From: DATGFK01 sp040007395
GTDB lineage: Bacteria; Chloroflexota; Anaerolineae; Aggregatilineales; UBA2796
DNA: 47,885 nt
Assembly: GCA_040007395.1 (NCBI GenBank)
Contig: JBDTVG010000144.1
Span: 1 to 47,885 of the forward strand
Reading direction: 5' to 3'
Below the pieces are notes generated by a model. It did no database searches, had not been told where the DNA came from, and saw only the letters and a program-made list of their open reading frames with translations. The position numbers and the translations under genes are program-made. Position 1 is the first letter of the stretch. Every line of letters starts with the position of its first letter. Positions 41,566 through 47,885 of this stretch are shown piece after piece.

Positions 41566-43041
41566 GTGGATTTATCGCCCCGGTCACGTTCCCGTATCCG
41601 GGTTCGCGTTTCCCCTACCATGGGCTTCAGGCGGCGATCTGGACTGCCCACCAATCCTCTAGGGCTGCTCGTTGTACTTATTATTGGATTGAGTACAGTC
41701 CTTATTGGCGGTTTTTATGTTCTGACTGCCACCACTGTTACCGTGCTTATTGATGATAATCGGTCTGATGCACGAACTCACCAAACCACCGTGGCTGCCT
41801 TACTGGCAGAGTTACAAGTGCCGCTTAATCCGCAGGATGTTATTTCACCTGCACTCGATTCAGCGATTCGTAATAAAATGGTAGTTACCATTAACCGTGC
41901 GTCTCTATTGATAGTGGATGTTGATGGACAGCGCCACCAGTTGTATACCCGGATGAAAGATCCACGAGAAATTCTTAACGAGGCCAAGATCAGCCTCGGT
42001 GCTGACGATCTTGTGCTGGTCGATAATGAAGCCCTCAAGGCCGCGCCATATCCTGCTACGCCGCACCATATTGTGATTACCCGCGCTCGATCTGTTCGGC
42101 TTGACAACAACGGTTCAGTGCAAACCATTAATACTGCACGGCGCACTGTCGGGGAGGTGTTATCCGATGCCCATCTGAAACTATATCTGGCTGACTCCAT
42201 TGAACCTGCCTCCGGTGCCCCCATTCCTGACAATAGCTTAATTACTGTGCGTAGTTCAATTCCTGTCACCATTTTGATCGATGGTCGCACCTTAGTCACA
42301 CGCACGCATGGCACAACGGTGGGTGCGGTGCTTGCCGAAACTGGCACAGCATTGGTTGGTCTCGATTATGTGATACCGGATGCAGCCATACCCGTCAAAG
42401 CGGGGATGGAAATTCGGGTTGTGCGGGTGTCTGAAGAGGAGTCAATCGAACGCTCGCCTATCAACTTCAAACGAGTATTGCAGCCCGATCCTACACTGGC
42501 ACTCGATCAACGCCGAGTGATCCAAGAAGGGACTGTCGGCATACAGGAACGACGTGTCCATATTCGGCGCGAGGATGGTCTCGAAGTGAGCCGTTCTACG
42601 CCACAAGAGGTTATTACGCAGCCCACCCGCGATGAGATTATTGCAGTAGGCACTTTGCCGACGCTCAAAACACTCGACACGCCTGACGGGACGCTGCACT
42701 ATTGGCGCGTGATCAAAGTCCGCGCAGTGTCCTACAAGCCCGCGTCAACAGGTAAAGCCGCTGACGACCCAACCTATGGCCTTACCTCGACTGGGCAACG
42801 CTTGCACAAAGGCCTTGTCGCCGTAGATCCGACTGTTATTCCGCTTGGCACGACGCTGTATATTCCCGGTTATGGGTCTGCCGTTGCCGCCGATATTGGC
42901 GGCGGGGTGCGCGGCCTGATGATCGATTTGGGCTACAGTGATGAGGATTATCAAGAATGGAGCACAACGGTAGACGTGTACTTGCTGCCGCCGGCTCCAC
43001 CCCCCGAACAGGTACCATTACTCCCGGAAGGATCAAGTTGA
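41566..43041 (+). CDS. DUF348-G5-3D cell-wall protein (YabE/RpfB-like)
   Basis: With GTG at 41566 (GAGAGG seven bases upstream) the product has 491 residues. A membrane anchor (34-54) is followed by three DUF348 repeats (TTVTVLIDDNRSDARTHQTTVAALLAEL, RSVRLDNNGSVQTINTARRTVGEVLSD, IPVTILIDGRTLVTRTHGTTVGAVLAE), a G5 domain (VIQEGTVGIQERRVHIRREDG) and a C-terminal 3D domain (VDPTVIPLGTTLYIPGYG, AADIGG, MIDLGY) with the three aspartates. 3D domains are lytic-transglycosylase-like folds acting on peptidoglycan. The frame is open further upstream, but that part is the SRP RNA. rsmA follows by four bases, as in yabE/rpfB loci. Confidence 0.9.
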   Translation: MDLSPRSRSRIRVRVSPTMGFRRRSGLPTNPLGLLVVLIIGLSTVLIGGFYVLTATTVTVLIDDNRSDARTHQTTVAALLAELQVPLNPQDVISPALDSAIRNKMVVTINRASLLIVDVDGQRHQLYTRMKDPREILNEAKISLGADDLVLVDNEALKAAPYPATPHHIVITRARSVRLDNNGSVQTINTARRTVGEVLSDAHLKLYLADSIEPASGAPIPDNSLITVRSSIPVTILIDGRTLVTRTHGTTVGAVLAETGTALVGLDYVIPDAAIPVKAGMEIRVVRVSEEESIERSPINFKRVLQPDPTLALDQRRVIQEGTVGIQERRVHIRREDGLEVSRSTPQEVITQPTRDEIIAVGTLPTLKTLDTPDGTLHYWRVIKVRAVSYKPASTGKAADDPTYGLTSTGQRLHKGLVAVDPTVIPLGTTLYIPGYGSAVAADIGGGVRGLMIDLGYSDEDYQEWSTTVDVYLLPPAPPPEQVPLLPEGSS

Positions 43042-43045
43042 GCAA

Positions 43046-43873
43046 ATGAATCCCAAATATTTGATGGATACTTTCAGTCTCGATCCGAAAAAAAGTCTGG
43101 GTCAAAATTTTTTGCATGATCCGAGTGCGCTCGAAAAAATAGTGAGTACCGCTCAATTGCTGCCCGAAGACACCGTGCTGGAGATTGGCCCCGGCACAGG
43201 CGCACTAACGGTGTATCTCGCCCAAAGTGCTGCCCGTGTCATTGCCGTCGAAATCGACAATCGGTTGATCCCTGTGCTTGAGCATCAACTGCGTGACTTT
43301 CCCAACGTCGAACTGGTGCAGGCCGATATTCTCGATACGAACGTTGAACAGCTAGTGGGCGATCAGGATTATGTGGTGGTAGGCAATCTGCCATACTACA
43401 TTACCAGCGCCATTCTACGGCATATTCTAGAAGTTGAGCATAAGCCGAAGCGGTTGGTTATTACTGTGCAGCAAGAGGTCGCGGAACGGCTGGTCGCTGG
43501 CCCCGGCGATATGAGTTTATTGGCAGTGAGTGTGCTGTTCTATGGGTGTCCACGTATCGTGACCCGCCTTAACCCGGCGGCGTTCTGGCCTCGCCCCGAT
43601 GTCGCTTCCGCAGTTGTCGAAATTACCTTATATGACCGCCCGCCTGTCGATGTAGCCGACGAAGCCTTGTTTTTCAAAGTCGTTCGCGCTGGGTTCAGTC
43701 AAAAGCGCAAACAACTCAAAAACGCGCTTGGGTCCGGGTTGGGGCTGTCGCACCCGCAGGCAGGCGCACTGCTCGAAACTGCCAACGTAGACCCTACCCG
43801 CCGCGCCGAAACGCTGTCCTTGGATGAGTGGTCAGCCATTACCAAAGTGATTGCTACTGAGCAAGTCGGGTAA
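43046..43873 (+). CDS. rsmA: 16S rRNA (adenine1518/1519-N6) dimethyltransferase
   Basis: The product dimethylates two adjacent adenines near the 3' end of 16S rRNA. KKSLGQNFLHDP is the family N-terminal motif, LEIGPGTGALT the SAM-binding motif I, VEIDNRLIPVL motif II and VVGNLPYYITS the NLPY catalytic motif; FWPRPDVASAVV and RAGFSQKRKQLKNAL follow. The 275-residue length is usual. It lies four bases after the 3D-domain gene and is probably cotranscribed. Confidence 0.97.
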   Translation: MNPKYLMDTFSLDPKKSLGQNFLHDPSALEKIVSTAQLLPEDTVLEIGPGTGALTVYLAQSAARVIAVEIDNRLIPVLEHQLRDFPNVELVQADILDTNVEQLVGDQDYVVVGNLPYYITSAILRHILEVEHKPKRLVITVQQEVAERLVAGPGDMSLLAVSVLFYGCPRIVTRLNPAAFWPRPDVASAVVEITLYDRPPVDVADEALFFKVVRAGFSQKRKQLKNALGSGLGLSHPQAGALLETANVDPTRRAETLSLDEWSAITKVIATEQVG

Positions 43874-44003
43874 CGTTTTGCTATAATCTATGAAATTGCT
43901 CGGCACATTCAGGGCTGGGTTAAATCGTACCTATACCAACTCTCAACCGACTTGAACCGATCCCCAATCCGGTTGCCTAAGGTCAAATTTTTGCGTTTCA
44001 ATG

Positions 44004-44033
44004 ATCGGCTCATGCTGCCAAGTGAGAGCCGAT
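44004..44033. promoter_or_regulatory. Inverted repeat upstream of gap
   Basis: ATCGGCTC (44004-44011) and GAGCCGAT (44026-44033) are perfect inverted copies 14 bases apart, about 90 bases before the gap start. The spacing suits a dimeric repressor or activator site; it could also form a leader hairpin. Confidence 0.35.
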
Positions 44034-44073
44034 GTGAGTATTGCCGGGTAATCTCCAATGTAACGCCGTTTAT

Positions 44074-44103
44074 TCTACAATCGGAAAGTCTACAATCGGA
44101 AAG
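44074..44103 (+). repeat. Perfect 15-bp tandem duplication before gap
   Basis: TCTACAATCGGAAAG occurs twice in direct succession (44074-44088, 44089-44103), immediately before the AAGGAG ribosome site of gap. It looks like a recent slippage duplication in the leader, or a doubled protein-binding site. Confidence 0.85.
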
Positions 44104-44123
44104 TCATCAAAAGGAGTGTAATC

Positions 44124-45140
44124 GTGGCTAATATCGCTATTCACGGATTTGGACGAATCGGGCGTTCGGCATTAAAAGTCGCGCTCAAAAACAACTTATT
44201 TTCCCCTATATCGATCTCAGACATCCGGGACATTCCATCGTTAGCAGCACTATTCGAGGTGGATACCAACTATGGGCGCTGGCATGAAAAAGTCGAAGCC
44301 ACCGACAAAGGGTTCGTTATCGGCGGGCGCGAAATTGCCTACCACAACACCAGCCAAGAACTGCCCGATTGGGGCGCATTAGGCGTTGACCTTGTGATTG
44401 ATTGCACCGGACGGGCGACGGTTCGCGCTGGGGCGCAAGCGCATCTGGATCACGGCGCTAAACGTGTGCTAATCAGTGCCGTGAGTAAGTCGCTGCAAGA
44501 CTGTGATGCTGTACTGCTGCCCGGCATCAATCTGGAGCAGTACGATCCGCAGAACCATCACATTATTAGCATGGGCAGTTGCACGACCAATGCGTTGGCT
44601 CCGGTTGTCAAAATCCTTCTGGAAAATCTGGGAGTCCAATCGGCCTTCTTCTCAACGGTACATTCCTACACCAACACGCAGTCGTTGACTGACCAACCGA
44701 TGAAAGACTTCCGTGATTCATGGGCGGCTGCCGAAAACATCATTCCATCGTCGTCTGGGGCAGCGAAGGCGTTACTATTCATCTGGAAAGATTTGAAGAT
44801 CACCGGAAAGGCGTATCGTGTCCCGACGCGGACAGGCAGTATCGCTGAAGTGAATGCTGTGGTTAACCGAGCGACGACTGCCGAGGAACTCCGCGATTTG
44901 TTTACAAAAGCTGCGAGTGTCGCGCCGCTGCATGGCATTATGGATACATTGACCGGAGAATGGGCTTCGTCACGCATCGTAGCCGATTCGCATTCGTCAA
45001 TTATCGACCTGCCGCTGATTCAAGTGATGGGTGGAACGTTGGTCTCGGTTGCAGCGTGGTACGATAACGAATGGGGCTATGCCTCTCGTCTCGCTGAAAT
45101 GGCGGCACATCTGGAAAGCGTGCCTGTAGCCGCCCAATAG
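44124..45140 (+). CDS. gap: Type I glyceraldehyde-3-phosphate dehydrogenase
   Basis: IAIHGFGRIGRSAL is the NAD(P)-binding start with D33 at the adenosine-ribose position favouring NAD. MGSCTTNALAP contains catalytic C153 (usual ASCTTN), STVHSYT supplies H180, and WYDNEWGYA is near the C-terminus. The usual RVPTPNVS segment reads RVPTRTGSI, and VDTNYGRW stands where DSTHGRF is common, so it is a diverged paralogue that may favour other substrates or a specialised pathway. The start is GTG at 44124 with AAGGAG eight bases upstream. Confidence 0.93.
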   Translation: MANIAIHGFGRIGRSALKVALKNNLFSPISISDIRDIPSLAALFEVDTNYGRWHEKVEATDKGFVIGGREIAYHNTSQELPDWGALGVDLVIDCTGRATVRAGAQAHLDHGAKRVLISAVSKSLQDCDAVLLPGINLEQYDPQNHHIISMGSCTTNALAPVVKILLENLGVQSAFFSTVHSYTNTQSLTDQPMKDFRDSWAAAENIIPSSSGAAKALLFIWKDLKITGKAYRVPTRTGSIAEVNAVVNRATTAEELRDLFTKAASVAPLHGIMDTLTGEWASSRIVADSHSSIIDLPLIQVMGGTLVSVAAWYDNEWGYASRLAEMAAHLESVPVAAQ

Positions 45141-45145
45141 CTGAT

Positions 45146-45168
45146 TTTTGCCACCGAGGCAAAATTTG
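45146..45168 (+). terminator. Hairpin directly after gap
   Basis: TTTTGCC and GGCAAAA form a 7-bp stem with a 5-base loop five bases after the gap stop, followed by TTTGT. The stem is weak, but the placement fits a terminator. Confidence 0.5.
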
Positions 45169-45299
45169 TACACAAGCGATTTTCGCAATTAGGATTAGAC
45201 TGCGATAGGACTGGCGTACAATTCTGTGCCATTGCTACCGTTTTCCTCATTTATGGTCATCTGGCTAAGGGTTTCGCCCAGTAAATGATTTGATTTCCT

Positions 45300-45325
45300 G
45301 TAGGGGAGAGTCCGGGACTCTCCCC
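45300..45325. repeat. GTAGGGG-anchored perfect palindrome
   Basis: GGGGAGAGTCC and GGACTCTCCCC flank a single G, preceded by GTA. The GTAGGGG edge is shared with the elements at 9327-9388 and 24615-24690, while the centre differs. The remainder of 45141-45356 holds no gene. Confidence 0.6.
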
Positions 45326-45356
45326 ACAAAGGTCTGTTAATGTACTGGATACAGCA

Positions 45357-45734
45357 CTACGCTGCAAATCCAACCAACCTGCCGTAGGCAACAAACAGTG
45401 CGAACCCAAGAAACACCAGATTGCCGACCACGTTAACGTATTCCTCACGACGAAGATGTGTAGCCATTGCTCCAGCCATCACCAACGCGATCCCGACCGC
45501 TGCTGGTGGCGTGAGCATCTTCAGGGACGGCAGAAACAGCGAAGCGATCATGCCAACAGTCGCGCACACTTTAAGGAAACCAATCAGCTTAACATGCCAC
45601 GGCTTAAAATCATTTGCCCATCCTTGGGCAGGCAGTTGGGTGTATCTTGCGTAGGGTACGGTGAGTTGGGCCAATCCGCCGATGGTGAAACCAACTACCA
45701 GTAAAACCTGAATGACTGTGATTGCGGTATCCAT
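45357..45734 (-). CDS. DoxX-like membrane protein
   Basis: The 125-residue product has four hydrophobic helices with a DoxX pattern: VLLVVGFTIGGLAQLTVP at helix 1, WHVKLIGFLKVCATVGMIASLFLP, AAVGIALVMAGAMATHLRREEY and NLVFLGFALFVAYGR. DoxX proteins are membrane components linked to redox stress without a settled function. The ATG at 45734 has AGGTGG eight bases upstream; a GTG four codons earlier lies in that site. It follows the SDR of the sigma operon by 126 bases. Confidence 0.82.
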   Translation of the reverse strand: MDTAITVIQVLLVVGFTIGGLAQLTVPYARYTQLPAQGWANDFKPWHVKLIGFLKVCATVGMIASLFLPSLKMLTPPAAVGIALVMAGAMATHLRREEYVNVVGNLVFLGFALFVAYGRLVGFAA

Positions 45735-45860
45735 AATTCGATCCACCTTTCCTCAATTGGTCTGTCTGACTTGCATAAGCAGTTCCCCGAAATTGTATAG
45801 AACGGCGACCAGCACAACGCACAAACGGATTCTGCATCGGTTTTTGTTTGGTCATTGTGC

Positions 45861-46676
45861 CTATCCTCTTAACGAATAAACGGGGCCAATCTTTTCGCCC
45901 GTTTGCCGCGCATGGCTGTAGCGGCGTTCAAGCCACTGCGCCCATGTCATCTTCCCAACATGCGCGGTAGGGGAAGTGAGGAGTCCACGCCGTGAGGCGG
46001 AGGATAAACTGCTCAGCACAGGCAAAGGCAGAACGAGCGTGTGACTGCCTCGCGCCTGCTGCCATTCGCGCAGCATCTCTTTCATCGTCAGCACTTCTGG
46101 CCCCGCCACGTCTGGCAGCAGTCCAAGCGGCTTCTCGCCCACTACCCGCACTACCTGATCGGCTGCCTCGCCAGCATCCATCGGCTGCGATTTCCAGTCC
46201 ATCGGCACGAATCCAATCGGCAGGCGCGTTAACGTGTATAGGATCATGTCGATAAATTCGTGAAATTGGGCAAAGCGCAGGTTGGCGTAGGGAATACCGC
46301 TGTCACGCACCATTTCCTCGCAGGCGACTTTGATTTTATGGTAGGCGAATTGTGTCTTGTCAGTGCCGACAATCGAGATATACAGGAAATACCCAACCCC
46401 AGTTACCTTCACCTTTTCCAGCAGATGGCGTGTCATCTCAACATCGGTCTTTCCCAGACGCGTATCAGTGACCGCGTGAACAATGACATCGACACCTTGC
46501 AGCGCTTCGGATAGCCCTTCTCCGGCCAGCATTTGCGCCTGCGCCCATTCCACGTTGATCGTGCCGCGGCGGGGCGAGCGGCTCATGATCCGCACGGTAT
46601 AGCCTTTTTCCAACAGGCGTGAGACGATTTCACGACCCAATACGCCGGTTCCTCCGGTGACGAGTACTCTTGTCAC
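45861..46676 (-). CDS. Atypical SDR / NAD(P)-binding epimerase-like protein of the ECF41 operon
   Basis: TRVLVTGGTGVLGREIVSRLLEKGYTVRIMSRSP is the Rossmann start of NmrA/epimerase-type extended SDRs. The catalytic YxxxK is not clear (AYHKIK lies near the expected place), so it may be a non-catalytic or redox-sensing member. GGAGGA lies seven bases before the GTG at 46676, which overlaps the sigma factor stop by four bases (GTGA). ECF41 sigma genes are typically coupled to carboxymuconolactone decarboxylase, oxidoreductase or epimerase genes; this is the expected partner. Confidence 0.85.
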   Translation of the reverse strand: MTRVLVTGGTGVLGREIVSRLLEKGYTVRIMSRSPRRGTINVEWAQAQMLAGEGLSEALQGVDVIVHAVTDTRLGKTDVEMTRHLLEKVKVTGVGYFLYISIVGTDKTQFAYHKIKVACEEMVRDSGIPYANLRFAQFHEFIDMILYTLTRLPIGFVPMDWKSQPMDAGEAADQVVRVVGEKPLGLLPDVAGPEVLTMKEMLREWQQARGSHTLVLPLPVLSSLSSASRRGLLTSPTAHVGKMTWAQWLERRYSHARQTGEKIGPVYSLRG

Positions 46677-47581
46677 GATCTTATCCTCCACTCCTGACTT
46701 GACGTTGGTGGCAGATTGAGATGCGCCAGCTTGTCAGGGTTTGCGACGTTGCGTATGGCACGGATGAAATCACCTTCCACTTCCAGCGTGAGGACACTGA
46801 AAATTTGCCCCTTGACCCGTATCAGCAGCGCGGGAAGACCATTCGCCTCGATCACCTCGAGGGTAGTGGCTTCCGGCGCACGCGACAGATTGCCAATAAT
46901 GCCGCGTGCCACGGTGTTGCGCCCCTTAACCGGATGACGCGCCGCCCCTGAGACCTTGCCCCCACCATCCGACCAAACCGTGACATCCTCTGCCAGCAGA
47001 CTCATCAGGCCGTCCATGTCTCCCGCAATACAGGCTTCCATGAAACGACTGACCATTTTCGCGTGCGCTTCCGGCGAAGCGTGAAAGCGCGGACGATGTT
47101 CGCTGATATGCTTTTTCGCACGGCTGAACAGTTGGCGGCAGGCCACTTCGTCGCGTCCAGTAATCTGTGCGATTTCGGCGTACTCGTAGTCAAAAATTTT
47201 CCTTAGCAGAAACACAGCACGTTCCAGGGGGGATAGGCTTTCGAGCAACATGAGAAAATCCATCGAAATCGACTCGCGATCTGTAATCTGGCGCAGTGGA
47301 GAAAGCAGCGATGCGCCATCGCCCGTGATGATCGGCTCTGGCAGCCACGGGCCGACATAGTTTTCTCGCTGCTCACGCACCGATTTCAAATGGTTGATGC
47401 ACAGGTTGTGGATAATCGTCGTCAGAAAACTCTTGAGCGTGCGAATTGACTCAGGTGGCGTGGCGCGATAGCGTAAATATGCCTCCTGTACGATGTCTTC
47501 TGCCTCCATTGCGCTGCCCAACATGCGATAGGCCATGGCAAACAATAGCGAACGGTACTCCTCAAATGGGTCGATCTGCAC
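46673..47581 (-). CDS. ECF41-type RNA polymerase sigma factor with SnoaL-like C-terminus
   Basis: Sigma region 2 (MAYRMLGSAMEAEDIVQEAYLRY) and region 4 (LSPLERAVFLLRKIFDYEYAEIAQITG) are joined by a linker holding WLPEP (79-83). A SnoaL-like domain follows (about 170-290) with DGGGK (205-209) and NPDKL (281-285). WLPEP, DGGGR/K and NPDKL are hallmarks of ECF41, where the C-terminal domain controls activity instead of a separate anti-sigma factor. The start is GTG at 47581 after AAAGGCGAGG. The next gene overlaps by four bases. Confidence 0.93.
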   Translation of the reverse strand: MQIDPFEEYRSLLFAMAYRMLGSAMEAEDIVQEAYLRYRATPPESIRTLKSFLTTIIHNLCINHLKSVREQRENYVGPWLPEPIITGDGASLLSPLRQITDRESISMDFLMLLESLSPLERAVFLLRKIFDYEYAEIAQITGRDEVACRQLFSRAKKHISEHRPRFHASPEAHAKMVSRFMEACIAGDMDGLMSLLAEDVTVWSDGGGKVSGAARHPVKGRNTVARGIIGNLSRAPEATTLEVIEANGLPALLIRVKGQIFSVLTLEVEGDFIRAIRNVANPDKLAHLNLPPTSSQEWRIRS

Positions 47582-47626
47582 AGCCTCGCCTTTCGAACAC
47601 TTAGTGACATCTCAATCTGGAGGTAA

Positions 47627-47653
47627 GACAAGATCCGAGCGCATTTTGTGACA
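47627..47653 (-). promoter_or_regulatory. Candidate ECF41 autoregulatory promoter
   Basis: On the minus strand TGTCACA (47653-47647) and TGTC (47630-47627) are 16 bases apart, about 45 bases before the sigma start codon. The ECF41 target reported from characterised members is, from memory, TGTCACA-16 bases-CGTC, so only one base differs. A second TGTCAC lies near 47603-47608. Confidence 0.6.
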
Positions 47654-47717
47654 TGACAGGGCAATTCGGGATGAATCGCGGCGGTTGGGGTAAGTCGTGT
47701 GCAAGGTGAGTTTGTAA

Positions 47718-47742
47718 CAAAAACGGCCCGAAAAGGACCGTT
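47718..47742 (-). terminator. Rho-independent terminator of a right-edge minus-strand gene
   Basis: On the minus strand AACGGTCC pairs with GGGCCGTT (one U-G pair) around TTTTC, and TTTTTG follows. It must end a transcript entering from beyond the right edge. Confidence 0.85.
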
Positions 47743-47843
47743 CCGATTTGTAGATTGAGACGACACTTTCGCAACTATAGTGCCCTATAAGCCTTTATCC
47801 AAAGTGAGTTAAGCAACCTAACACACATGGTCAGGACTTTCGC

Positions 47844-47885
47844 TTAGGGTAAAAAGCGGTTAATCTCAGGAAATGATAAATCGAC
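47844..47885 (-). CDS. Possible C-terminal end of an unidentified protein (partial)
   Basis: One minus-strand frame is open from the edge to a TAA at 47844-47846 and reads VDLSFPEINRFLP. The terminator about 100 bases further supports a gene ending near here, but thirteen residues cannot be assigned and another frame runs slightly longer. Confidence 0.35.
   Translation of the reverse strand, partial: VDLSFPEINRFLP

Noticed and set aside
45735..45855. Small minus-strand frame between the SDR and DoxX genes.
   Set aside because: It runs into DoxX in a different frame and has no motif or convincing ribosome site.
1..47885. Search for CRISPR arrays, insertion sequences and phage genes.
   Set aside because: No regularly spaced repeats, transposase motifs or phage structural genes were seen.

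Overview
The window looks like chromosomal DNA of a Chloroflexota bacterium, most likely from or near the Anaerolineae; this is inferred from gene content and no search was run. Pointers are: the histidine-phosphatase/DUF3090/SCO1664 trio shared by Actinobacteria and Chloroflexi; a MurF-Alr fusion; an XPB helicase paired with a Bax1-type (DUF790) nuclease; a RecG with a long proline/arginine-rich N-terminal extension; a DUF348-G5-3D cell-wall protein before rsmA; many GTG and TTG starts; and several secreted proteins with Thr/Pro-rich linkers. No phage, transposase, CRISPR array, rRNA or tRNA was found. One structural RNA, the SRP RNA, is clear.

Layout. 2-76 is the tail of an upstream gene with a strong terminator. 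237-2664 (+) is the phosphatase/DUF3090/kinase-like trio. 2786-3938 (-) holds a membrane metalloprotease-like gene and a secreted protein. 4166-11590 (+) holds murF-alr, a hypothetical, coaE fused to a GNAT-like domain, a membrane protein, mutM and a membrane-anchored hypothetical. 11662-12409 (-) holds a small hypothetical and an RRM RNA-binding protein. 12728-13605 (+) holds a GlsB-like membrane protein and a haem-binding CxxCH protein. 13631-18734 (-) is a compact six-gene extracytoplasmic redox operon: Tat-exported molybdopterin enzyme, pentahaem cytochrome, thioredoxin-like lipoprotein, Tat protein of unknown function, CcdA and a TlpA thioredoxin. 18937-22248 (-) holds ETF beta/alpha, a degenerate receiver domain and a PHP phosphoesterase. 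22324-26164 (-) holds a hypothetical, a secreted glycosidase-like protein, a SIMPL protein and a methyltransferase.

26316-32599 is mostly (+): a zinc-ribbon membrane protein, an SDR on the other strand, XPB, Bax1, thiD and a sarcosine-oxidase-like flavoenzyme. 32677-40928 (-) holds recG, two DegV paralogues, a 14-repeat WD40 protein, a small hypothetical and an Ada-like methyltransferase. 41400-45140 (+) holds the SRP RNA, the DUF348-G5-3D protein, rsmA and gap. 45357-47581 (-) is an ECF41-type sigma factor operon with an SDR/epimerase and a DoxX protein, preceded by a promoter resembling the ECF41 target. The right edge holds a terminator and probably the last codons of another minus-strand gene.

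Points of most interest: (1) the phosphatase carries a C-terminal domain that reads as a diverged copy of the adjacent DUF3090 protein, beside a kinase-fold protein; (2) the Mo-enzyme/pentahaem/thiol-redox operon with an unassigned Tat protein; (3) the XPB-Bax1 pair with a duplicated translation-start segment; (4) an ECF41 sigma with its own candidate promoter; (5) the pseudo-receiver beside ETF; (6) a likely leaderless promoter for murF-alr; (7) a small family of GTAGGGG-anchored palindromes between genes.
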